Part shown: positions 5,312-12,599 of the stretch, one piece after another
How the letters are laid out: each line of letters opens with the position of its first letter
How positions within the stretch are numbered: the first letter of the stretch is position 1
NCBI GenBank assembly: GCA_937997955.1
Contig: CALLDR010000085.1
Coordinates: forward strand, 1 to 15,362
Direction: 5' to 3'
Source: an uncultured Emergencia sp.
GTDB taxonomy: Bacteria; Bacillota; Clostridia; Peptostreptococcales; Anaerovoracaceae
DNA: 15,362 nt
Translations under genes and position numbers: made by a program
The notes under the pieces: model-generated
Seen by the model: the letters and a program-made list of their open reading frames with translations, nothing else
The model's database searches: none
What the model was told of the DNA's origin: nothing

Positions 5312-7038
5312 TTCTGTCCCTCCGGTCTCAGTGAAGTAACTTCAATAGGTTTTGTGTAGAGCTGCTCCTCGCCGTTATGATCCTTTACGACGATATTCTT
5401 CATCCAGCTGTCTTTTGGCTCTGTAAACTCTCTGCGGTAGTGGGCGCCGCGGCTCTCTTCCCGCATCAAAGCGGTTTCCGCGGTGATTCTGACGATCTTG
5501 GCCATTCTCTGCAGCGCCAGGGCGTCCGACCACTCCCGGTTGAAGCGGCGTTCTTTATACGCGCACCTGTGCGCAGCGAGAGCCTTCAGCATATCGTCGG
5601 CAAATTCCACCGCGCTCTGCAGGGTTTCCCCATTCCTCACCGGGCCGATGGACTCGCCGGCCTTTTTCTGCAGCCGCGTCCGGAATTCCGCGGTGGAGGT
5701 CTCCCCAGAGCCTTCGCTCAGCAGACCCTCCGCCCGGTCAAAGATTTCGCTGTTTTCCAGATCAGGCTTCGCGCCAAAGGCTGTATTTCTGCAGTATTTA
5801 GCCGCAGCCTCCCCTGTGCGCTTGCCCCACACCAAAATCTCCGTCATGGCGTTTCCGGACAGCCGGTTGGCGCCGTGGACGCCTCCGGCCACTTCGCCGG
5901 CAGCGTAAAGGCCTTCTACAGAGGTCTCTCCGTTTACGCCGATCCTGATGCCTCCGCTCCAGAAATGAGCAGAAGGCGCGCCCTCAATGGCATCCTCGTA
6001 GATATTCGGCCAGAGGTCTCTGATCTCAAAGCACTCGTAATGATCCGCGCCCTTTCCGTGCCACTTTCCATAGCTTTCAAAGATATAGTCTATCTGATTT
6101 CTCGACAGATGTCCGAGAGATACCCACACGCCGTCGTTCGGTGTCCCCAGGCCGTTTTGAATTTCATTGGCCGTAGCCACCAAAAGCTTATCCCTGGTCG
6201 TCAGCTCCTTGCGTTCTGGGTCCCACTGCTCCAGGAAGCGAAGTCCTTCCTTATTATACATGTGGGCGCTGGCCCGCGTCAGCATAGCATAGGTGAAGTT
6301 GATGCCGCGGGCTGCCGGCGGCATACAGCATCCCAACAGGAAAGTAGGGAACTCCATGTCCACCAGTTCCGCGCCCGCTTCCAGGGCCATGATCTGTCCT
6401 TCGCCGTACAGCTCGTTAGGCGCCGTGGTAATGTTGAACACGCTCATAGCGCCGCCTGTAGCCAGAATGACCGCCTTGGCCTCGATGCTCAGATATTCTC
6501 CCGTCGCCATATCCACGGCAAAAGCACCGTTGATGCGGCCGCCGTCCTTTGACAGGGCGATGGCCTGGCAGTTGTCGATGGTCGCGATCTGTCTCTCCCG
6601 AACCTGACGGATCAGAGTCCACGCGTAATCCTTGCCGATGACCCACAGGCCCCGGGCGTGACTGTGTCCCGGCGTCTGGTAGACGTGTTTCACCGGCGCC
6701 TTCCAGTCGATCAGCTCTTTTACCCGCAGAGGCGCGTCGTCCACCATGGCCTGGACGAGCCGCTGGTCGTTCATGAATCTGCCGCCCCGTACAGTGTCCT
6801 CAAAGTACTGTTCCTTCGTATCGTCGGGATCCCCGGCCAATCCCATCTCGCAATAACTCTTGCTGTCAGCATTTACATCCGCACTGGCAGTCACTGTCGC
6901 GCCGGAAACGCCGAATTTGCCTTTGCTCAGCACCAGTACGTCCGCACCCAGGTCATGGGCTTCGATAGCGGCGCGCATCCCTGCGCCGCCGCTGCCTATG
7001 ATGAGTACGTCTGTAGAAATCTCTCTTATCTGTTTCAA
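5308..7038 (-). CDS. FAD-dependent oxidoreductase, fumarate reductase/succinate dehydrogenase flavoprotein family
   Basis: A 576-residue FAD enzyme. The Rossmann motif is GSGGAG at residues 15-20; the capping and C-terminal family signature is HGANRLSGNAMTE near 388-400. Catalytic-type residues that align by motif with fumarate reductases are R282 (TTRD), H358 (HFWSGG) and R392 (GANRL). The usual HPT histidine is missing: the equivalent stretch reads DMEFPTF. The His that links FAD covalently in FrdA/SdhA is replaced in GVSGATVTAS, so FAD should be non-covalent. There is no signal peptide and no heme domain. The start is TTG at 7036-7038, with GGAGAGGAGAG about 8 nt upstream and no ATG nearby. 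It is second in the sigma-54 operon, 43 bp after the transporter. It probably reduces or oxidises a C=C bond in an unknown acid, not necessarily fumarate. Confidence 0.88.
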   Translation of the reverse strand: MKQIREISTDVLIIGSGGAGMRAAIEAHDLGADVLVLSKGKFGVSGATVTASADVNADSKSYCEMGLAGDPDDTKEQYFEDTVRGGRFMNDQRLVQAMVDDAPLRVKELIDWKAPVKHVYQTPGHSHARGLWVIGKDYAWTLIRQVRERQIATIDNCQAIALSKDGGRINGAFAVDMATGEYLSIEAKAVILATGGAMSVFNITTAPNELYGEGQIMALEAGAELVDMEFPTFLLGCCMPPAARGINFTYAMLTRASAHMYNKEGLRFLEQWDPERKELTTRDKLLVATANEIQNGLGTPNDGVWVSLGHLSRNQIDYIFESYGKWHGKGADHYECFEIRDLWPNIYEDAIEGAPSAHFWSGGIRIGVNGETSVEGLYAAGEVAGGVHGANRLSGNAMTEILVWGKRTGEAAAKYCRNTAFGAKPDLENSEIFDRAEGLLSEGSGETSTAEFRTRLQKKAGESIGPVRNGETLQSAVEFADDMLKALAAHRCAYKERRFNREWSDALALQRMAKIVRITAETALMREESRGAHYRREFTEPKDSWMKNIVVKDHNGEEQLYTKPIEVTSLRPEGQK

Positions 7039-7081
7039 ATGACTTTCTCTCCTCTCCTATGTATGTAATAGCCAAACCGTC

Positions 7082-8326
7082 TTAGAAAAAGTTAATGATG
7101 TTTTTGATCGTAATAGCAATATACAGGATATATCCTACTGTCTGCGCTGTGGTCAGAACAGGACCAGCTTTGTATTCGCCCAGCTCCGCTCTGCGGGAAA
7201 TCAGCAGACCGAAGAGTCCCAGAAGCGGCATTTCCACCACGGAAGCTGCCTGCGCGATGACGATCAGAGGAACTGGGTTTCTTCCGATGATGAATCCGAC
7301 GATGCAGCCGAAGATCAGCAGTCCGGCGGACAGCAGACGAACTTCCTTGCTGGTCATTTCAGCTTTTCTTCCGATGCCGCCCATGAACAGGAAGCTTACG
7401 CACTGCGCGTTGGCGATCATGGAGGATACAGCCGCTGAGAAGTAACCGACGGCGACGATGTATTTGCCTATCGGCCCTACGATCGGCGTCACCGCGCCAA
7501 TCAGATCCTGGATGGACGTCATGGCGATGCCTGCAGGCCGTAATACTGTAATGCCGATCAGCGTAAGCATAAGAAGGATGATGCCTACCGAGCAAACGCT
7601 GACGATGATGTCTGAATTTACAACGCGGTTTCTGATATCCGCCTTTGTCCATTTTTTCTCGCGGATCAGATAGGTTCCGTATACCATGCCGGAAAGAGAA
7701 GCGTTAGAACCTAAAATTGCCAGCACAGTGATAAAGGAGCCCTCTGGGAAGCTCGGTACCAGTCCTTCTACGACCTTCACCGGCGAAGCGCCGCCCGCGG
7801 CTAACAGGATAGCCAGGAAGGAAAGGACCATAGCAAAGACCAGTACCTTCATGAATATTTCAACAAAGGAATACACTTTTTTGTTGAACACCATCCAGAC
7901 CGCGAAAGCAGTCATGATAGCGCCCCATATTTTCCAGTCTAAGAACGGAAAGATGATGCTGGCGCCCATGCCGGTGCCCGCAAAGTTTCCCGTCTGAAAA
8001 GCGATGCCGCTGAAAAAGCTGGTACACGCCATGATAATAGCGAATACCGGTCCGTAGAAACGGCGAACCAATCCCATGAAAGGCTCTTCCAAAACCAGAG
8101 AGCTTACAAACAAAGATCTGGAAAAGGTTGCTCTGATGATCAGCGCCAGGGCGACAACCCAAAGTAATGAATATCCATAAGTTGAACCATTGACAATTGC
8201 GGTGGTGATAGAACCGGGACCGATACAGGACGCCGCCATGATGAGGCCGGGACCGATCCTGACAAGAATTTCTTTAAAGCCCAGTTTTTCAGGTTGCAAG
8301 CTGGTTACATTCGTTCCTTGTGACAT
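7082..8326 (-). CDS. NRAMP-family transporter with altered metal-site residues
   Basis: A polytopic membrane protein of 414 residues with about 11 hydrophobic helices. The TM1 region IGPGLIMAASCIGPGS followed by STYGYSLLW is the recognisable NRAMP (SLC11) signature. In classical NRAMPs TM1 carries DPGN, whose Asp and Asn bind Mn/Fe; here the stretch is GPGS (residues 36-39). The TM6 metal motif (MPH type) reads LGSNASLSGMVYG (about 205-217), with no Met-Pro-His. Classical Mn/Fe transport is therefore doubtful, and another cation or an organic solute is possible. The ATG at 8326 is chosen over one at 8359 because AAAGGAG lies 6 nt before it. It is the first gene of the sigma-54 operon, so it likely imports the pathway substrate or a needed ion. 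Family is confident; substrate is unknown. Confidence 0.85.
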   Translation of the reverse strand: MSQGTNVTSLQPEKLGFKEILVRIGPGLIMAASCIGPGSITTAIVNGSTYGYSLLWVVALALIIRATFSRSLFVSSLVLEEPFMGLVRRFYGPVFAIIMACTSFFSGIAFQTGNFAGTGMGASIIFPFLDWKIWGAIMTAFAVWMVFNKKVYSFVEIFMKVLVFAMVLSFLAILLAAGGASPVKVVEGLVPSFPEGSFITVLAILGSNASLSGMVYGTYLIREKKWTKADIRNRVVNSDIIVSVCSVGIILLMLTLIGITVLRPAGIAMTSIQDLIGAVTPIVGPIGKYIVAVGYFSAAVSSMIANAQCVSFLFMGGIGRKAEMTSKEVRLLSAGLLIFGCIVGFIIGRNPVPLIVIAQAASVVEMPLLGLFGLLISRRAELGEYKAGPVLTTAQTVGYILYIAITIKNIINFF

Positions 8327-8427
8327 ATTTGTTCTCCTTTCTGAACGACCTCTTTGCATAAAATCAAAGAGAAATGCTGCAGCGCTTTTTCTTAATAAAT
8401 ACTCAAGTTAACTCATTTTTATACAAA

Positions 8428-8444
8428 AGCAAGGAACGTGCCAA
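8428..8444 (-). promoter_or_regulatory. Sigma-54 (-24/-12) promoter of the transporter-oxidoreductase-hydrolase operon
   Basis: The minus strand reads TTGGCACGTTCCTTGCT, an exact match to the RpoN consensus TGGCACG-N4-TTGCW. The -24 GG lies at 8442-8441 and the -12 GC at 8430-8429. It is about 100 bp upstream of the transporter start, and an RpoN activator gene lies immediately upstream. This is the strongest regulatory site in the window. Confidence 0.93.
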
Positions 8445-8450
8445 AAAATC

Positions 8451-8497
8451 AAAAGAGCGCGCGATATTTCCGGTTTTTCCATCATACCGCGCTCTTT
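8451..8497 (-). terminator. Rho-independent terminator downstream of the enhancer-binding protein gene
   Basis: A perfect 10-bp inverted repeat, AAAGAGCGCG (8452-8461) and CGCGCTCTTT (8488-8497). On the minus strand it is followed by TTTTGATTTTTT. It stops activator transcription about 150 bp after its stop codon and only 8 bp before the -24 element of the next operon, insulating the sigma-54 promoter from read-through. Confidence 0.7.
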
Positions 8498-8504
8498 CAA
8501 GGCG

Positions 8505-8517
8505 TCAAAGGCTTTGA
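8505..8517. repeat. Short perfect palindrome upstream of the sigma-54 promoter
   Basis: TCAAAG-G-CTTTGA is a 13-bp perfect inverted repeat about 65 bp upstream of the -24 box. Position and symmetry would fit an activator or IHF-like accessory site, but a single copy of this length can arise by chance. Confidence 0.3.
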
Positions 8518-8625
8518 ATTCAGCCGTTTTCCGCCTGTCCCGCAAAATTCATTTTTTTAACTGCCGCTGCCGGCGGCGTCCCGCAAACAGGCCAGCGGGC
8601 ATCTGCACAGGCCAGTCTTTTATAG

Positions 8626-8654
8626 ACCAATTGGTTTAATAATCACCAATTGAT
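8626..8654. promoter_or_regulatory. Candidate enhancer (UAS): twin ACCAATTGGT palindromes
   Basis: ACCAATTGGT (8626-8635) is a perfect 10-bp palindrome, and ACCAATTGAT (8645-8654) repeats it with one change, starting 19 bp later. The second copy overlaps the last codons of the activator gene. They lie about 185-210 bp upstream of the sigma-54 promoter, within the range where enhancer-binding proteins bind. An alternative is a weak hairpin at the gene's 3' end. Confidence 0.4.
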
Positions 8655-10790
8655 CTTTTTTATTTCTTCTCTGAGCCGCCGCCCTTTTTCCGTTATGACG
8701 CTGCCGCCTCTGCCCTTCCCCTGGCGGATGAAACCGCAGTCGCTGAGCCTGGAGAGAGCTTCGCGGATCTCAGCTTCCGTAAAGAGCCTGCCCTGGTCAC
8801 GAGCCGCGGCCGCAAGTCCGGGTCTTCCCATGCGCACGCCCTCCTTTGCCGCTTCTTCCAGCGCTGTCAGCACAAAAAGATAAATTTCCAGCTTCCCGCT
8901 TTCCCGCAGGAACAGCTGCAGGATCAGTCCGCAGTCTTCAGAGGCCGCAGTCCCGCCTTCTTTGGCAGCTCTTCCTGCAGCTTCATGCTCGGCCCCGCCG
9001 TCGGCCGCCGAGCGCCCGGCATGAGCTTCGCCTTCCCGCCTGAGGGCCGGCGGCAGATCCGCCTCGTCGATCTCCATCTTGTCCAGATTGGTCAGATACT
9101 CGATCACGTTGCGCAGTTCCCGTATATTTCCGCTCCAGCGGTACGATTCCATGCGCCGCCGTGCGGGTTCAGTGAATACCAGGTTTTTACGGAACATCTT
9201 CATAAAGTGCTCCGCCAGCAGCATCACGTCCGATCCCCGCTCCCGCAGGGACGGAATCGAAAGCGGCAGCACGTTGAGCCGGTAATACAGATCTTCCCGG
9301 AACTTGCCCTGACGCACCAGCTCGTATACGTCCCTGTTGGTGGCCGCGATGATCCGCACATCTACGTTGATGACCTTCTGGGATCCGATCTTTATGATCT
9401 TTCGCTCTTCTATGACTCTCAGCAGCTTGGCCTGCAGCAGCAGCGGCATCTCGCCGATCTCATCAAGGAAGATCGTCCCCTTATGGGCCAGCTCAAAGTA
9501 ACCGATCTTGCCTCCTCTTTTGGCTCCGGTGAAAGAGCCTTCTTCGTAGCCGAACATTTCGCTCTCCAACAGGTTTTCTGGTATGGCGGCGCAGTTGACC
9601 GCTACAAAGTTATAGCCCCTCCGCGGAGAAGCGTTATGGATGCTCTGCGCGAATATCTCCTTTCCTGTCCCGCTCTCTCCCGTGATCAGAACCGATGACT
9701 CCGTCTTCGCCATCCGTCTGGCCGCTTCGATCGACGCCGCCAGCAGCGGGCTGTCTCCCTTTATATCCAGAAAGCTGTACTTCGCCACATGGCTGCTCCG
9801 GCTGAGCCTGGTCCTCATGCCGTGCTGATACTCTTCCACTTCCTCAAAGCTCCTTACCGTGACCACATGTCCGCCAAGTCCTGCTTCTGGCCGGATCGGG
9901 TTGATGGCGACGATAAGATTCTGGCCTCCCTGGGATATGAGGAATTCCTTTTGTACGTCCGGCGCGCCGCCCTTCAGTATTTCCAGAGCTTCCATGCTGA
10001 TATCCGTCAAAACGTCCACCACCGGAACGCCTTTTGCCAGCTGCCGCCGCCCCCGCAGCAGATGCTGCACTTTGTCGTTGAACAGGACGACCCTTCCCAC
10101 GTTGTCCGTGATGATGATCCCCTGTTCCATCAGCTGTATCAGAGCGTGGATCTGATCCGACAGCTCCTCGTTTTCGCCCAGGATCTTTTCTACGCTGGAG
10201 CTGCCGAACAGGGTATTCTTCTTGGCGGCAAAGCTTTTTGAAAAGCGCAGTTCGTTTTCGATCCCCAGCTTGTCCGCAATATCCAGAATGGAGTTGATAT
10301 CGATTTCCCGGTTTCCGATATTGTACACCTGCTCGATCCCCTCCGGAATCAGCTGTTCCTCATCCATGGTGATGGCGACGCGGATAGACGGGTCGTAATC
10401 CTCGACGCCGCAATAGGGTATCAGCTCGATATCCCGATACCCCAGGGCGTAGATGTTGGCGATGGTCTGCAGGCAGGACCTGTGGTCGATGTTCACCAAA
10501 AGGGCTCTGGTGTCCTTAGGAAGTCCCTCCAGCTTCTCCATGTTGGTTCTCGTGAGCATCAGCTCAAAGGCGACCAGTACGGAAGAGTCCTTCACCTTGG
10601 GTTTGATCTTCTGCAGGATCGGATAGACGATACCGATAACCTCTTCTTCCAGATATTCCATAGAAGCCACTTCCGCCGTGCTGTACGTCCGAATCTCCAC
10701 CAGATCTCCGAAATACTCCAAAAGGTTTTCTTTCAGCTCCTCCGCGTAGCTCCGCCGGTTGGCGATGACAGCCATTCTCTTCGTCTGCAT
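8643..10790 (-). CDS. Sigma-54-dependent transcriptional activator (enhancer-binding protein)
   Basis: A 715-residue RpoN activator. Counting from the ATG at 10790, an unrecognised N-terminal sensor region covers about 1-195, a PAS-like domain about 213-320 (GIIITDNVGRVVLFND), and the AAA+ domain about 335-575. The AAA+ domain has Walker A GESGTGKE (371-378), the sigma-54 loop as GSFTGA (418-423; usually GAFTGA), Walker B IFLDEI (440-445) and the R-finger region FREDLYYRLNVLPL. A low-complexity Ala/Gly/Glu linker (about 585-620) leads to a C-terminal region that is not the usual Fis-type HTH. It resembles a winged helix instead (EAEIREALSRLSDCGFIRQ then a wing GKGRGGSVI). The start at 10790 is preferred because AGGAGGG lies 6 nt upstream; the ATG at 10805 overlaps that site. 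It probably senses a pathway ligand and activates the promoter at 8428-8444. Five 22-bp repeats lie upstream. Confidence 0.92.
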   Translation of the reverse strand: MQTKRMAVIANRRSYAEELKENLLEYFGDLVEIRTYSTAEVASMEYLEEEVIGIVYPILQKIKPKVKDSSVLVAFELMLTRTNMEKLEGLPKDTRALLVNIDHRSCLQTIANIYALGYRDIELIPYCGVEDYDPSIRVAITMDEEQLIPEGIEQVYNIGNREIDINSILDIADKLGIENELRFSKSFAAKKNTLFGSSSVEKILGENEELSDQIHALIQLMEQGIIITDNVGRVVLFNDKVQHLLRGRRQLAKGVPVVDVLTDISMEALEILKGGAPDVQKEFLISQGGQNLIVAINPIRPEAGLGGHVVTVRSFEEVEEYQHGMRTRLSRSSHVAKYSFLDIKGDSPLLAASIEAARRMAKTESSVLITGESGTGKEIFAQSIHNASPRRGYNFVAVNCAAIPENLLESEMFGYEEGSFTGAKRGGKIGYFELAHKGTIFLDEIGEMPLLLQAKLLRVIEERKIIKIGSQKVINVDVRIIAATNRDVYELVRQGKFREDLYYRLNVLPLSIPSLRERGSDVMLLAEHFMKMFRKNLVFTEPARRRMESYRWSGNIRELRNVIEYLTNLDKMEIDEADLPPALRREGEAHAGRSAADGGAEHEAAGRAAKEGGTAASEDCGLILQLFLRESGKLEIYLFVLTALEEAAKEGVRMGRPGLAAAARDQGRLFTEAEIREALSRLSDCGFIRQGKGRGGSVITEKGRRLREEIKKINW

Positions 10791-10908
10791 ACGATCCCTC
10801 CTCATGGGCAGTTTCTACTCCCATTTTCGCATATTCCCTCTTCAAATACAATCCTTTTTCTCCCGCCGTTCTCAGCTTCCTTTGCCCGCTGCCGGCGGTA
10901 TCCGTCCT

Positions 10909-11018
10909 CTTCCCGGCACGTCAAAGCTCTCTTGCCGGCACGTCAAAACCCCTTTGCCGGCATATCAAAACTCTCTCGTCAGCACATCAAAACCCTCTTC
11001 CCGGCATATCAAAAAGCC
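10909..11018. repeat. Five tandem 22-bp direct repeats upstream of the activator gene
   Basis: Copies start at 10909, 10931, 10953, 10975 and 10997, each exactly 22 bp with no spacer. The core is CCGGCAyrTCAAAA, with differences mainly at the dinucleotide (CG, TA or CA) and the pyrimidine-rich tail. A degenerate GCCGGC-containing copy may precede at about 10888. The array fills most of the tyrS-activator spacer, about 120-230 bp upstream of the activator start. The two-turn period would place every copy on the same face of the helix, suggesting cooperative protein binding; that is inference. The last copy runs into the tyrS terminator. Confidence 0.85.
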
Positions 11019-11037
11019 GCCCTTTCGGACGGCTTTT
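11011..11037 (-). terminator. Rho-independent terminator of tyrS
   Basis: On the minus strand AAAGCCGTCC (11036-11027) pairs with GGGCGGCTTT (11022-11013), with one G-U, around a GAAA tetraloop, and the T-run extends to 11011. It lies about 24 bp after the tyrS stop. The tail shares bases with the fifth 22-bp repeat. Confidence 0.85.
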
Positions 11038-11060
11038 ACAATCATATGAAAGCGAACGCT

Positions 11061-12389
11061 TTATTTGATCACAACCTTGTGGAATTTCTTCTTTCCTTTC
11101 TGGATCATCAGCTCGCCATCCTTGAACATGTCGACGGTCACGGCCATCTTAGCGTTGGTCACCTTCTCGCCGTTGACGGACAATCCGCCCTGCTCGATGG
11201 TTCTGAAGCCTTCGCCGTTGCTCGGTACCAGGCCCAGTTCTTTGATCAGGGATACGAGTCCCTTGCCTTCTCCCTCAAAGACCGCGGCTTCCATCTCGGT
11301 CGTTGGGATATTCGCAGCGTCTCCGCCGCCGCCAAAGGCCGCTCTCGCGCCTTCCTGAGCCTTCTTGGCCTCTTCCTCGCCGTGTACCAGCTTGGTTACT
11401 TCGTAAGCCAGGATTTCCTTCGCCTTGTTGATCTCAGCGCCTTCCAGAGAGGAAAGTCTCTCTACCTCTTCCATCGGCAGGAAGGTCAGGAAGCGCAGAC
11501 ATTTGTTCACGTCAGCGTCCGCGACGTTTCTCCAGTACTGATAGAACTCATAAGGTGAAGTCTTCTGCGGAGACAGCCACAGCGCGCCTTTCTGAGTCTT
11601 ACCCATCTTCTTGCCCTCACTGTTGGTCAGCAGCGCGAATACCATACCTTCGACGTCGATGCCGCACCATTTTCTGGATAGCTCCTTGCCCGCCAGGATA
11701 TTGGACCACTGGTCGTTGCCGCCGAACTGCATCTTCAGGCCGAAGTCTCTGGCCATAACGGTAAAGTCATAAGCCTGCATCAGCATATAGTTCAGCTCAA
11801 AGAAGGTCAGGCCGTCGCCGATTCTCTGCTTATAGCAATCCGCACGGAGCATGTTGTTTACGTTGAAGTGGGTTCCGACCTCTCTTACGAATTCCACGTA
11901 ATTCAGCGGTCTCAGCCAGTCAGCGTTGTTGATGCTGATAGCCTTGCCCGGAAGCGGCTCCCTGTTCTGATGTCCCGGCGCGTATACACCGTGGTTTCCT
12001 TCATACTTCCACTCGTCATCGAAATCCAGGAACTGGTCAAACAGCTTCTTGAACTTAGCGCAGTTCTCGTCGATGGTTTCCTCTGTCATCATCTGACGCA
12101 TGTCCTGTCTGCCGGAAGGGTCGCCGACCATGGTGGTGCCGCCGCCGATGAGAACTACCGGCGTATGGCCGTACTTCTGCATGTACATCAAAATGATCGT
12201 CTGCATGAAGTGTCCAATGTGAAGGCTGTCCGCCGTAGCGTCAAAGCCGATGTAGAATTTGATCTTTTCCTTGCCCAACAGCTCTCTGACAGCTTCCTCG
12301 TCAGTAACCTGCTCAATAAAGCCTCTTTCCTTCAGTACGTCGTAAACATTATCGTACTTACTTACGTTATCAGGAATAAAATTTTTCAT
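11061..12389 (-). CDS. tyrS: Tyrosyl-tRNA synthetase
   Basis: Charges tRNA-Tyr in the cytosol. It is a class I synthetase of 442 residues with the HIGH motif at 57-60 (SLHIGH), the KMSKS loop as KKMGKT near 260-265, and Tyr-site and tRNA-binding features such as GGNDQWSN near 223-230. A C-terminal S4 RNA-binding domain runs from about 375 to 440 (LVPSNGEGFRTIEQGGLSVNGEKV). The 442 residues are slightly more than the common 400-425, with extra sequence around 125-150. The ATG at 12389 has AGAGGA upstream. A strong sigma-A promoter lies at 12468-12496, giving a leader of only about 75 nt. That leader contains a small GGAGC/GCTCC hairpin but is far too short for a T-box. It is monocistronic, ended by the hairpin at 11011-11037. 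Confidence 0.97.
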   Translation of the reverse strand: MKNFIPDNVSKYDNVYDVLKERGFIEQVTDEEAVRELLGKEKIKFYIGFDATADSLHIGHFMQTIILMYMQKYGHTPVVLIGGGTTMVGDPSGRQDMRQMMTEETIDENCAKFKKLFDQFLDFDDEWKYEGNHGVYAPGHQNREPLPGKAISINNADWLRPLNYVEFVREVGTHFNVNNMLRADCYKQRIGDGLTFFELNYMLMQAYDFTVMARDFGLKMQFGGNDQWSNILAGKELSRKWCGIDVEGMVFALLTNSEGKKMGKTQKGALWLSPQKTSPYEFYQYWRNVADADVNKCLRFLTFLPMEEVERLSSLEGAEINKAKEILAYEVTKLVHGEEEAKKAQEGARAAFGGGGDAANIPTTEMEAAVFEGEGKGLVSLIKELGLVPSNGEGFRTIEQGGLSVNGEKVTNAKMAVTVDMFKDGELMIQKGKKKFHKVVIK

Positions 12390-12467
12390 CTGATCTTTCC
12401 TCTTTCTTCAAAATTTTAAGTGGAGCACAGCTCCTTTGTTTATTATGTTTCGCCCTAATTTCTATCT

Positions 12468-12496
12468 ATTGTAGCACATTTCTACCGGATTATCAA
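12468..12496 (-). promoter_or_regulatory. Sigma-A promoter of tyrS
   Basis: On the minus strand TTGATA (12496-12491), a 17-bp spacer and TACAAT (12473-12468) each match consensus at 5 of 6 positions. A TG one base before the -10 makes it an extended -10 promoter. It lies about 80 bp upstream of the tyrS ATG. Confidence 0.85.
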
Positions 12497-12515
12497 AATA
12501 ATTAAAAATTTGTCG

Positions 12516-12559
12516 CAAAACGCCGCCGGCTGACCGCAGGTCCGCGCGAAAAAGGCGGC
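12516..12559 (-). terminator. Possible terminator after upp
   Basis: On the minus strand GCCGCC (12559-12554) can pair with GGCGGC (12527-12522), followed by GTTTTGCG. The loop is long and the T-run short, so this is a weak candidate in the 12497-12599 spacer, which has no gene. Confidence 0.3.
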
Positions 12560-12599
12560 ATTTCCCCCGCTAGGTCCCGATATGTCTCGCGGTGTCCCG

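Noticed and set aside
5377..6552. 391-codon plus-strand open frame
   Set aside because: It lies wholly opposite the flavoprotein gene, whose family motifs are clear; long antisense frames are expected in GC-rich coding DNA.
10909..11018. CRISPR array
   Set aside because: The 22-bp repeats are contiguous with no spacers, and no cas genes are present.
10482..11558. 358-codon plus-strand open frame
   Set aside because: It spans the activator 5' end, the repeat array, a terminator and the tyrS 3' end on the opposite strand, so it is not a plausible gene.
12390..12467. T-box riboswitch upstream of tyrS
   Set aside because: The leader is only about 75 nt and has no T-box consensus or long stem; only a small GGAGC/GCTCC hairpin is seen.
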